Positions 54,463 through 64,000 of a DNA stretch of 64,000 bases are shown here, piece after piece. The DNA is taken from positions 74,413,610-74,477,609 of the forward strand of contig OZ024829.1 in NCBI GenBank assembly GCA_964016985.1, in the 5' to 3' direction. The notes below the pieces were generated by a model. It ran no database searches, had not been told where the DNA came from, and was given only the letters and a program-made list of their open reading frames with translations. The DNA is from Anodontia alba. Lineage: Eukaryota; Mollusca; Bivalvia; Lucinida; Lucinidae. Position numbers and translations under genes: made by a program. Within the stretch, counting starts at the first letter, position 1. The number at the start of each line of letters is the position of its first letter.

Positions 54463-55805
54463 TACGAGGGATGTTCGAAATGAATTGCTTATTGTCCTCT
54501 AGCTCGATATCCACGTGGGGTACGATAAAAACCAATACAAACCTGTATAGCGCTATTCAATATCTACACAATGGTGTATAAATGTACATGTTAGAGTAAG
54601 TGTAAGACATAAAATTTGCCATTTGAATACACGCAGTCATTGACCACTGCAATAAAAATGGTTGGTAGAAGCGTCGACAAAAAAGATGAAATACGGGCTT
54701 ACATCAAAGCTCGCTCAAAACTTGGTTGTTCATTGAAGAAGCTGATGACTGAAATTTCTACTGCTTTTGGACCTTCTTGTGTGTCTTATGACACAGTACG
54801 GCGATGGAAAAAGAAATTTGAGTCTGGTGTAGAGTCCATCAAAAATGCACCGAAATCAGGTAGGCCAAAATCTGCATCTCGTAAAGAAATCGTTTCCAAA
54901 ATAAAGGAAATCATTGAAGGAGATGCCAGATTTACAGTTCGTGATATTGCACCAAAGGTAGGCATATCACTATCAACGGTTCACCTTATTTTGAAGAAGC
55001 ATTTGAAAGTCAGAAAGATTTCTGCTAGATGGGTGCCACATCTGTTGACTGACGAGCAAAAGAGGCAACGGGTTAAAGGGGCCAAAAAGCTGCTTCAAAT
55101 GTTTCCAAAATATGACAAAAAGCAGTTTGCCAATGTCGTCACAGGTGATGAAACCTGGGTCCATTATTTTGAGCCCGTCAGAAAGGTTAGCAATAAGATC
55201 TGGGCCACTAAACACAGCAAACGCCCAATAATTGCCAAACGTTCTTTGAGTACAAAGAAGGTTTTGTATGCAATCTTCTTCTCTGTGAAGGAGTCGCAAT
55301 AAAAGTGCCAGTGAAAAAGGGCAAAAGCATCACCGGAAAGTACTACAAAGACGTAGTACTGAAGAAACTGAAAAAGTATTATCAGAAACGACGCCCTGCC
55401 ACTGGTTTTAAACATGTCCGTCTTCTACATGACAATGCCCCAGCTCATACCTCCGCAAAAGTTACGGCGATTTGGAAGAAAGAAAAAGTAACTGTTTTAC
55501 CTCACCCCCCGTATTCCCCAGACCTTGCCCCATGTGATTTCTTTTTGTTTCCGAAATTGAAAGCATTCCTTGCTGGGCAGAAATACCAGTCCCGACAGGC
55601 ACTTGGATCTGCCATTCATCAGTACCTTATTACTGTGCCCAAATCAGCGTACCGTGACGCCTTCAAGAAGTGGATACATCGGCTGAAACTTTGCATTTCT
55701 AGCCACGGGGAGTACTTCGAGGGCATGAAATGAGTACTTTTGGGCTAACTTGAAATTTGAAGTCTCCAGATAGAAATAAGCAATTCATTTCGAACATCCC
55801 TCGTA
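54463..55805 (+). mobile_element. mariner transposon, full length, 31-bp TIRs
   Basis: The TIR TACGAGGGATGTTCGAAATG continues as AATTGCTTATT at 54463-54493 and is exactly inverted at 55775-55805. TA is duplicated at 54461-54462 and 55806-55807. The length is 1343 bp with a single transposase gene. It sits in one arm of the foldback MITE and is oriented opposite to PIGO. Confidence 0.95.
54658..55733 (+). pseudogene. mariner transposase, one frameshift
   Basis: A cut-and-paste transposase for TA targets. It starts MVGRSVDKKDEIRAYIKARS (ATG at 54658; a longer frame from 54616 lacks ATG). The helix-turn-helix DNA-binding half covers about residues 1-120 (SYDTVRRWKKKFESG, DIAPKVGISLSTVHLILKK), followed by WVPHLLTDEQ. 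The catalytic triad is D in VVTGDETWVHYF, D in RLLHDNAPAHTS and D in YSPDLAPCDFFLFPKLK. The second and third are separated by 34 residues (DD34D, mariner). The first frame stops at 55302; the second (55305-55733) continues after loss of about one base near 55290, as GVAIKVPVKKGKSITG is readable in it. About 358 codons overall, the usual length. A young but inactivated copy. Confidence 0.93.
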
Positions 55806-55880
55806 TACCAATTTACTAAACCTCACTTGGATTAAAAAATGTCTATTTTTGAGGAATATGGAGCCTTTAACGATTCCTCT

Positions 55881-56087
55881 GCTATCCAGTAATACTTCTT
55901 AAAAATGCCGGCTGAATGGCTATCAGTGTAGACTCCTGATCCAACTTCTCTGTTCATCTGCACAGTTTGTTCAGGTGTCAGTCCAATAACGACGAGTAAA
56001 TATGGCCAAGAAAATGAAGTACTAAGCTCCAGATATACAGTGAACCCTGGTTACAACAACAGCATTTGTTCCCAAAGACGCTGCCAT
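55881..56087. other. spacer
   Basis: No recognised feature. Confidence 0.3.
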
Positions 56088-57313
56088 TAAAATGAAGTTC
56101 TTAAAAAGTAAAAAATATTTTAGCAATACTTAACCTATAGATAAAGTGCTTTTCTATTCTGTATTTCACACCTTCCACAGAAAAAACGACGGTTCAGTCG
56201 TCTTAAGGAGTCTTAATCCAGAAGGTCCCTCAGGCAGTTACCTGTACAACGTAACTCTTCCCGCTTAAATGTAACTCTTCCAGCTTAAATGTAACTCTTC
56301 CCGCTTAAATGATCATATGTCAGTTTCTTTGATGTATAAAACAACAGAAACAATTAAAAATAGAGCTGTGTGGGGAGTGGGGTGGTGGGATTATCTTATC
56401 TATTGGTTAAGTATTGCTAGTTAAAATATGTATTACTTTTAAAAACTTCATTTTAACTGCACAATACATTAACCTATAGATAATGTGCTAGAATTTAAAG
56501 ATTAGGAGGGAGGAGTTCTCCTATTCTAACACAAATAATATATAGAGTCCCTATACTTCTAGATTAAGACTCAGGAAACTCTAAGGAGTCAGATACATTC
56601 TATTTCTATATGTAATAGTAAGAATGATCTAGATTTACTAATAACAGGTGTTAAGGTGTTAATACCTTATATGTTACTAGTAGACTCTAGAGGTTGCTAG
56701 TTCTTAAGCCTCAGAGGCCTAATAACTGACCCCCCCCCCCCCCACCCCCCACACACCCCTTTTTTCTTTTTTCGGGTAACAACAGTTGGCCCCCAAAAAG
56801 AATTAATGAATCATTGAGACATAATCTCAAAATTTCCCTTCAACTGCAACCTCAAGAATACTGTTTGATAATATGTTTGAAACCAAACTTATCGAACAGC
56901 TGTCTATCTTTAGAGGCACCTTATTGAATAAGGAAATGTCTTCTCAGACGAGCTTCCTATAGATAACCTACATTTCTCGAGATTTTCATATAAATCTTAG
57001 ACATATAAAAATTATCTAATTAGTATATAGTCTAAACTATTATAATTATGATCTAATTAGAGTCTGATTAATTGGACCGATATACACATGTAACTGTTTC
57101 CAATAAGCAGACAATAATCCTTAACTAACCGTTAGGTTTTATAATTATTCATTTTTTTGTTTCAATGTAAAAAAAGGATAATGATAATTCAGGTAAATGG
57201 TCTAATCCTTACTGAATACCCAGTTTATCCATCAATGATAGCAAATATATGATTGATAATTTTATCTATTGCTAGGCTAATTGTATTAAAGTATCTTAGT
57301 CCTAGCGATGATA
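56088..57313 (-). mobile_element. DIRS-like remnant, copy 3
   Basis: The terminal complementary module is at 56088-56470 (AAATGAAGTTCTTAAAAAGT ... ATGTATTACTTTTAAAAACT). The end repeat ACATTAACCTATAGATAATG follows, then AGGAGGGAGGAGTTCTCCTA as in the other copies. A strongly decayed recombinase region runs to about 57250 (GTCTTCTCAGACGAGCTTCC corresponds to the RKL segment). TGTAACTCTTCCCGCTTAAA is locally triplicated at 56248-56311. It is cut by the SF1 element at 57314. Confidence 0.7.
56729..56760. repeat. C-rich homopolymer tract
   Basis: A run of about 16 C, then A, C6 and ACACACCCC, at the position that reads GGGGGGCC in the other DIRS copies. Confidence 0.8.
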
Positions 57314-58480
57314 CAAGAGGCCACGGGCCAAGACTCACTCACCTGAGTGACATTTCCACTGCAGATATGCAGATGTTATATATGCAACATTTTTCCAATC
57401 CTGTCATCGCAACTAATGAAAAGATCATCATTTTAGCAGTTCTTAATTTTGAAGAAGAATATATATGGCATGACAGTCAATGGAGCATGATCAATTGAAC
57501 AAACTCTCAATCACATTTCAACAGTAGGACCAATGTGAAATTTGGTGGCAATTGGCTAAGTGGTTTCTGAAGAAACATGATTTTAAACAGCACAGTGGCA
57601 GGGAAGTATAATAAACACAAACAAGATGGCAGCCATCTTGGATTTCCAATCAGAATGATTTTAGCTACTGTTGATCTACAAGTCACCTCAATACTTTCAA
57701 TGAACTTTGAGTCAATTGCCCTGTAGCTTCAGGAGAAAAAGTTCAAAACAGATTTTCAAGATGGCTACCATGGCCTCTATTTGGGATTTCCTATCGAAAC
57801 AATTTGAGCTATTTTTGATCTACAAGTCACCCCAATGCTTCCTATCAAGTGTCGAGTCAACTGGCCTTTCAGTTCAGAAGAAGACGCGAAAAAAAGATTT
57901 TCAAGATGGCCACTATCTTGGATTTCCGATCGGAACAATTTTAGCTATTTTTGATCTACAAGTCTTCTGAAGAATCATGATTTTAAACATGTGAATGAAG
58001 ATGCTTCCTACCAATTTTCAAATCAATTGGCCCTTTGATTCAGGAAAATATGCGAAAGAAAAGAGTTTCAAGATGACCACATGGCGGCCATCTTGTATTT
58101 CTGATCTGAACAATTTAAGCTATTTTAGATCTGCAAGTCACCCCAATGCTTCCCTACCAAGTTTCAAGTTAATTGGCCTTTCAGTTCTGAAGAAGAAGCA
58201 AAAAATAGATTTTCAAGATGGCTGTCATGGCAGCCATCTTGGATTTCCGATAGGGACAATTTTAGCTTTGTTTGATCTACAGGTCACCCAGATGCTTCCT
58301 ACCTAGTTTAAAGTCAATAAGCTTTTCGGTTCAGGAGAAGAAGTGAAAAATAGATTTTCAAGGTGGCCATCTTGGATTTCCAATCGGAAGGATTTTAGCC
58401 ACTTTTGATGTATAAGTCACTCTGATGCATCTTACCAAGTTTCAAGTCAATTGGTATTTGGGTTTAGGAGAAGAAGCAAA

Positions 58481-60138
58481 CAAGAGGGCCATGATGGCCC
58501 TGTAACGCTCACCTGAGCAACATAGCACTTTGAGAGCCTGATCTAGAACTGATCAACGCAAACATTCTGATCAAAGTTCAAAATGATTATAACAGTTTTC
58601 TGCTGATTTGGCCCGGTGACATAGTTTTTGATACCAAGTGACCCAGTTTCGAACTTGACCTAGAACTCATCAAGACAAACATTTTGTGCAAGATTCATGA
58701 TGATTGCTTGAAAAATGTGACCACTAGAGTGATAACAAGATTTTATGCTGATTTGGCCAGGTGACCTAGTTTTTGACCCCAGGTGTTCCAGTTTCGAACT
58801 TGACCTAGAAATCATCAAGACAAACATTTTGAGCCAGATTCATGATGACTGTTTCAAAAATGTGACCGCTAGAGTGTTAACAAGGTTTTCTGCTGATTTG
58901 GCCCGGTGACCTAGTTTTTGACCCCAAGTGACCCAGTTTCAAACATATCCTAGAACTCATCAAGACAAACATTTTGAGCAAGATTCATGATAATTGCTTC
59001 AAAAATGTGACTGCTAGAGTGTTAACAAGGTTTTCTGCTGGTTCGGCCTGGTGACCTAGTTTTTGACCCCAAGTGACCCAGTTTCTAACCTGACCTAGGA
59101 ATCATCAAGACAAACATTTTGAGCAAGATTCATGATTATTACTTAAAAAATGTGACCCCTAGGTTGTTAACAAGGTTTTCTGCTGATTTGGCCCGGTGAC
59201 CTAGTTTTTGACTCCAAGTGACCCAGTTTCGAACTCTACCTATAAATCATCAAGACAAACATTTTGAGCAAGATTCATGATGATTGCTTCAAAAATGTGA
59301 CCGCTAGAGTGTTAACAAGGTTTTCTGTTGATCTGGCCATATGACCTAGTTTTTGACCCCAAGTGACCCAGTTTCGAACTTGACCTTGAAATCATCAAGA
59401 CAAACATAATGAGCAAGATTCATGATGATTGCTTCAAAAATGTGACCGCTAGAGTGTTAACAAGGTTTTCTGCTGATTTGGCCCGGTGACCTAGTTTTTA
59501 ACCCCAAGTGACCCAGTTTCGAACTTGACCTAGAAATCATCAAGACAAACATATTGAGCAAGATTCATGATGATTGCTTCAACAATGTGACTGCTAGAGT
59601 GTTAACAAGGTTTTCTGCTGATCTGGCCAGGTGACCTAGTTTTTGACCCCAGGTGACCCAGTTTCGAATTTGACCTAGAAATCATCAAGACAAATATATT
59701 GAGCAAGATTCATGATGATTGCTTCAAAAATGTGACCGCTAGAGTGTTAAGAAGGTTTTCTGCTGATCTGGCCCGGTGACCTAGTTTTTGACCCCAAGTG
59801 ACCCAGTTTCGAACTTGACCTAGATTTAATAGAGGCAAACATTTTGAGCAAGTTTCATCAAGATTGGGTCAAAACTATGACCTGTAGAGTGTTAACAAGT
59901 TTTTCCTTTGATTTGACCTTGTGACCTAGTTTTTGACCCCAAGTAACCCAGTATCAAACGACCTAGATTTCATAGAGGCAAACATTCTGACCATGTTTCA
60001 TCAAGATTGGGTCAAAACTGTGACCTCTAGAGTGTTAACAAACTAATTGTTGACGACGAACAACGGACAACGGACGACGGACAACGGACATAGGGTGATG
60101 ACAATAGCTCACCCTGAGCTTTTGCTCAGGTGAGCTAA
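58481..60138 (+). mobile_element. SF1 element, family B, exact 145-bp array
   Basis: 5' CAAGAGGGCCATGATGGCCC; 3' AGCTCACCCTGAGCTTTTGCTCAGGTGAGCTAA. GACCTAG-type anchors fall at 58763, 58908, 59053, 59198, 59343, 59488, 59633 and 59778: seven consecutive intervals of exactly 145 bp. Host flanks join GAAGAAGCAAA|AAATA without duplication. Confidence 0.88.
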
Positions 60139-60269
60139 AAATAAATCTTGGATTTCCGATCAGCACGATTTTAGCTATTTTTGATCTACAAGTCACCCTG
60201 ATGCTTCCTACCAAGATTGGAGTCAATTGGCCTTTCGGTTCAGGAGAAGAAGCGAAAAATAGATTTAAA

Positions 60270-62185
60270 CAAGCAAATTCCATGGGGAATTTATGTCCCC
60301 CGCCTAATTTTTATTTGAGGTGTTAAAAATGGTAAAGTTAACCAGAGGACCACTGGTCCTGTATCAAATACCTAAGTATTGAAGCAGGAAACCAGTGATA
60401 AAAAATAATTTCAAGATTCTGAAAAAAAACACATGCATATCTTCAGACCATCCTTAAAGCACCTGTAAAGTTTCAAAGGATTGGCTTAAAACTGTGGTAG
60501 GAGTTATGGGGTCAAGGTACCTACTCCCTATACGCTTCTGTAGTATTAGAACTCAAAAAATGTCTAAGTTAAAAATGCAGAAAAAGTGGTGAAAAATTAT
60601 TTCAGGATTCTGAAAAAACCACATGCATATCTTCAGGCCATCCTAAAAGCCCTTGTAAAGTTTCAAAAGGATCAGACAAAAACTGTGGGAGGAGTTAAGG
60701 GGACAAGGTGCCTGCACCCTATATACTTCTGCAATATTAGAACTCAAAAAATGTCTAAGTTAAAAATGCAGAAAAAGTAATAAAAAAATATTTCAGGATT
60801 CTGAAAAATCCACCTGCTTATTTTCAGGCCATCCTAAAAGCCCACGTAAAGTTTCAAAAGGATCGGCCAAAAACTGTGGGAGGAGTTAAGGGGACAAGGT
60901 ACCTACTCCCTATAGACTTCTGTAAAATTAGAACTCAAAAAATGTCTAAGTTCAAAACGTGTAAAAAGTGATAAAAAATAATTTCAGGATTCTGAGTAAA
61001 CCACATGCATATCTTCAGACCATCCTTAAAGCACCTGTACAGTTTCAAAAGGATCGGCCAAAAACTGTGGGAGGAGTTAAGGGGACAAGGTACGTGCTCC
61101 CTATATACTCCTGTAGTATTAGAACTCAAAAAATGTCTAAGTTAAAAATGCGGAAAAAGTAATAAAAAAATATTTCAGGATTCTGAAAAAACCACATGCA
61201 TATCTTCAGGCCATCCTGAAAGCCCATGTAAAGTTTCAAAAGGATCGGCCAAAAACTGTGGGAGGAGTTAAGGGGACAAGGTACCTACTCCCTATACACT
61301 TCTGTAGTATTAGAAATCGAAAAATGACTAAGTTAAAAATGCGGAAAAAGTGATAAAAAATTATTTCAGGATTCTGAAAAAACCACATGCATATCTTCAG
61401 GCCATCCTTAAAACACCTGTAAAGTTTCAAAAGAATCGGCCAAAAACTGTGGGAGGAGTTAAGGGGACAAGGTACCTGCTTCCTATACACTTCTGTAGTA
61501 TTAGAACTCAAAAAAAGTCTAAGTTAAAAATGCGGAAAAAGTAATAAAAAATTATTTCAGGATTCTGAAAAAACCACATGCATATCTTCAGGCCATCCTA
61601 AAAGCCCATGTAAAGTTTCAAAAGGATCGGCCAAAAACTGTGGGAGGAGTTAAGGGGACAAGGTACCTACTCCCTATACACTTCTGTAGTATTAGAACTC
61701 AAAAAATGTCTAAGTTAAAAATGCGGAAAAGGTGATAAAAAATTACTTCAGGATTCTGAAAAAACCACATGCATATCTTCAGACCATCCTAAAAGCCCAT
61801 GTAAAGTTTCAAAACGATCGGCCAAAAACTGTGGGAGGAGTTAAGGGGACAAGGTACCTACTCCCTATAGACTTCTGTAATATTAGAACTCAAAAAATGT
61901 CTAAGTTAAAAATGCAGAAAAAGTGATAAAAAATTATTTCAGGATTCTGAAAAAACCACATGCATATCTTCAGACCATCCTTAAAACACCTGTAAAGTTT
62001 CAAAAGGATCGGACAGAAACTGTGGGAGGAGTTAAGGGGACAAAGTACCCACTAAAAACTCGGAACCACGCACCACGCGCCACGCACCACGCGCCACGCA
62101 CCACGCCCCACGGAAAACCAAAAACAGTGTCCCTCCACTTTTCTTCGAAAAGGCGGGGGACAAAAAAAAAAAAAAAAAAAAAAAA
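60270..62185 (+). mobile_element. SF2-like element, 191-bp array (family E)
   Basis: 5' CAAGCAAATTCCATGGGGAATTT (hairpin), then TATGTCCCCCGCCT. The 3' end AGGCGGGGGAC is followed by a run of about 24 A. Units contain CCACATGCATATCTTCAGGC, GTTTCAAAAGGATCGGCCAA, GTGGGAGGAGTTAAGGGGAC and CTAAGTTAAAAATGC. Anchors at 60586, 60968, 61350, 61732 and 61923 fit a 191-bp period, about 8.5 units. An ACCACGCGCCACGC tract lies at 62065-62113. AAAAATAGATTT occurs on both flanks. Confidence 0.75.
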
Positions 62186-62297
62186 TAGATTTTCAAGAAG
62201 GCGGACATGGCATCTTGGATTTCCGATCGGAATGACTTTAGCTAATTTTGATGTGCAAGTCACCCCGTTGCTTCCTATTACGTTTCGAGTCTATTAA

Positions 62298-62640
62298 GCA
62301 AAGACCAAAAACAGCCATATCAAAATAGAAGGGAACGCAATGATCAGGAATCGATACAATTATCCAACACCTCCCATCAGAGACATCAAAGGGAAAGAAA
62401 CACAAACACGAAATAACTAGACCCTAATGGAAACATCACTAGCAGAAAACCAAACGGACAGTTACTTTCCCACAAAGTGGCCAAATGGCTATCCAAAACA
62501 AAAAGATGTAAGCGACACACACAACCAAAGACGAACTATAACAAAGATAAACCATGACAGAAGAACCGCCTTGGAACGGTCAGTGAAAAGTATTACAGTG
62601 GGGGGCTTAAATGGATTTTACGTGGCCTTACTGGCTTCTG
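62298..62640 (-). pseudogene. remnant of the 30861-33180-type retroelement, distal part
   Basis: CCTTGGAACGGTCAGTGAAA and GTGGGGGGCTTAAATG at 62568-62612 match CCTTAGAACGGTCAGTAGAA and CCGGGGGGTTAAAG at 31760-31800. The surrounding sequence is weakly coding-like on the minus strand but full of stops. It adjoins the truncated family A element. Confidence 0.5.
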
Positions 62641-62670
62641 TCTTACTGAACCTGGATATGCCTTGCCATG

Positions 62671-62737
62671 CAAACAGTGTAGATCCAGATCAGTTGGCTT
62701 CTGAAGAAGCCAACTGATCTAGATCTACACTTTTTGC
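62671..62737. repeat. near-perfect palindrome, about 30-bp arms
   Basis: GCAAACAGTGTAGATCCAGA, TCAGTTGGCTTC is mirrored by GAAGCCAACTGATCTAGATC, TACAC. The same starting word GCAAACAGTGT-GA-CC begins the palindrome in the piggyBac-like MITE at 37324, so this is probably the core of a related MITE. Confidence 0.7.
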
Positions 62738-63350
62738 AATTCAGTATTTGAATTTGTATCAACAACCTAGATCAAGTAATCTGATTGGCTGAAAATTAGA
62801 AGTTAGCTCACTTCTATTTAATGATGAACCTCTCCGTATAGAAAACAACCTTATGGGTTTTATTTGCCATTTGTGCTATGGTGACAATCCCGTCTAATCC
62901 ACCTAAATAGAGTAAATTCTTCAGAGTAGACCCATTTTAACAAGAACTGAAGAAATATTTCTGACAGTTGCCTTCCCTGAAAGCAAGTGCAAACCTTTCA
63001 AGTCATTTTATCTCTTTCAACCTTACAGACCATAACATATACCTTTACAAACCTTGTAGAACCAGATGAGACAGCTCATAATGAGCAGTCTCATAAGTAT
63101 CTACTGAGTTTACCACATAGAGTTGGATATTTGAATGCCACTCCCACCTGCAAAATTGGAGATGTCCCAAATCATATATAGAAGAGACTACTTCAGAAAT
63201 TCAGGGGTGTAAAAGGGTTAAATTGTCAGATTTTTTTTTCTTATTGTGTATTGTTGCAGATACGCACAGCTTCATGCTAGTATTTCATGGACATATAAGA
63301 CCGTAAGGCCAAATAAAAATATGTGTGTTTAGGGTAATATGTTAGAAAAA
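62738..63350. other. spacer, probably degenerate MITE sequence
   Basis: TGTAAAAGGGTTAA at 63207-63220 resembles a TTAA-flanked MITE terminus (reverse of TTAACCCTTTTA), but its partner was not located. No gene. Confidence 0.35.
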
Positions 63351-64000
63351 CAAGAGGACCATGATGGTCCTATATCGCTCACCTGAGCAAACAGATTTGC
63401 ATACTTAATGTTGAAGTTTCAGCCAAGTTCACTGCTCTAAGATTTATGTATAAATTTTATAACCTTGACGAAACATGACAGCTTGAACAAACTTGGTAGA
63501 GGGTAACCAAAGGAACATTCCTGCCAAGTTAAACTGAAATCGGTTCAGTGGTTTCTGACAAGAAGATTTTTTTAAAGATTTCTATTTAGATATAGAGGGA
63601 AAATAAGCCCCACCCCCTAGCAAGCATGTTTTTTGACAAATCAGGATTGCTTGAACATTCTTGGTAGAGGGTCATCAAAGCATTATTGAAATTGGTCAGG
63701 AGGTATTTGACAAGAAGCATTTTAAAGTTTTCTATACAGATATATACCGAAAATAAGCCCCGCCCCCTGGAGGCCATGTTTTTTGACGTATCATGAAGGC
63801 TTGAACCATCCTGGTAGAGGGTCACAAAAGCAACATTCCTGCCAAGCTACATTGAGCTCGTTCCAACAGTTTCTTATGAGAAGATTTTAAAGTTTTTTAT
63901 ATAGACATATAGGGAAAAATAAGCCCCGCCCCCTAGCGGCCATGTTTTTTGATGATCATGACAGCTTGAACAACCTTGGTAGAGGGTCACCAATGAAACA
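63351..64000 (+). mobile_element. SF1 element, family C, runs off the window
   Basis: 5' CAAGAGGACCATGATGGTCC and GCTCACCTGAGC, then the same lead as 1650-1730 (TGTTGAAGTTTCAGCCAAGT) and family C units (GTTTCTGACAAGAAGAT, CCCTAGCGGCCATGTTTTTT). The 3' end is beyond 64000. Confidence 0.75.

Larger units (their letters stand above)
54182..55866. mobile_element. foldback MITE (MITE2) carrying a mariner insertion
   Basis: The left arm from 54187 (GCTCCATATTCCTCAAAAAT, then AGACATTTT) is mirrored at 55836-55864. Inner arm segments CATAAAATGTGG and CTGTAAAATTTCAGT are mirrored near 54410-54450. The centre is GAATTAATGTTGGCAATATTAATTC (54333-54357). Without the mariner the palindrome would be about 340 bp with arms of about 155 bp. 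Possible imperfect target duplication TTAACAATT / TTAACGATT. Confidence 0.85.
53633..55880. mobile_element. palindromic MITE1 hosting a SINE and a second MITE
   Basis: The left arm (53633-53752: AGAGTATTTGGTGATAATTT, ACATATATTGTGGGTACTCA) is mirrored by the right arm (TGAGTATCCACGACGT, then 54118-54181). The outermost right end TTAACGATTCCTCTG is displaced to about 55866-55880. The displacements are explained by the SINE at 53766-54104 and the foldback element at 54182-55866. Confidence 0.75.
57314..62297 (+). mobile_element. SF1 element, family A, split by two nested elements, 3' end lost
   Basis: 5' CAAGAGGCCACGGGCC and GCTCACCTGAG, with a lead region nearly identical to 35110-35280 (GATATGCAGATGTTATA, CCTGTCATCGCAACTAATGA). 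Family A units occur at 57600-58480, 60139-60269 and 62186-62297. It is interrupted by family B (58481-60138) and family E (60270-62185). No terminal hairpin follows 62297. Confidence 0.75.

Noticed and set aside
58763..60020. CRISPR-like regularly spaced repeats
   Set aside because: The whole 145-bp unit repeats with no unique spacers, and the genome is eukaryotic.

Overview
Eukaryotic, AT-rich, intron-and-transposon DNA, most likely from a bivalve mollusc (veneroid clam type). The assignment rests on the look of the interspersed repeats, tRNA-derived SINEs, DIRS-like tyrosine-recombinase retroelements and a marine-invertebrate retroelement remnant; no species is claimed. There is no operon structure, rRNA, genuine tRNA or CRISPR.

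Host gene. Only one host gene is recognisable: two adjacent coding exons of PIGO (GPI ethanolamine phosphate transferase 3) on the minus strand, at 26834-26993 and 4206-4352. Splice sites, phase and protein order all agree. They are separated by a 22.5 kb intron. No other PIGO exon was recognised, so 26994-64000 is probably a further upstream intron (>37 kb) and 1-4205 a downstream intron.

Transposon landscape. 1-3.5 kb, 13-15 kb, 22-24 kb, 31 kb, 35-42 kb, 50-52 kb, 57-62 kb and 63-64 kb are built from non-coding modular elements called here superfamily 1 (SF1: 5' CWAGAG, 3' hairpin ending GAGCTAA). 6.8-9 kb, 15-17 kb, 20-21 kb, 24.5-25.7 kb, 28-30.5 kb, 37.7-40.5 kb and 60-62 kb hold a second set (SF2: 5' CTAGA, 3' GGGG(T/C)ATAA-type hairpin). 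Both carry internal tandem arrays of about 127-191 bp units, several with a 145-bp period, followed by a GGAC-rich tract and a terminal hairpin. Nested insertions show that they insert without target-site duplication. This is the most interesting system in the window.

Other elements. A DIRS-like copy (12558-about 19840) is split by four younger insertions. A second (46842-50077) carries decayed RT, RNase H and tyrosine recombinase, and a third remnant lies at 56088-57313. A 5'-truncated LINE is at 43416-46192. A near-intact mariner (54463-55805) sits in a foldback MITE, which itself sits in another MITE that also carries a SINE. There are also a hAT-like element, TTAA-flanked MITEs, a TA-flanked MITE and eight SINE copies.

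How it fits together. The window is a large gene intron acting as a transposon graveyard. Nearly all coding potential is decayed transposon protein or an illusion from tandem repeats. SINEs and DIRS copies lie on the PIGO sense strand, while every SF1 element lies antisense to it.
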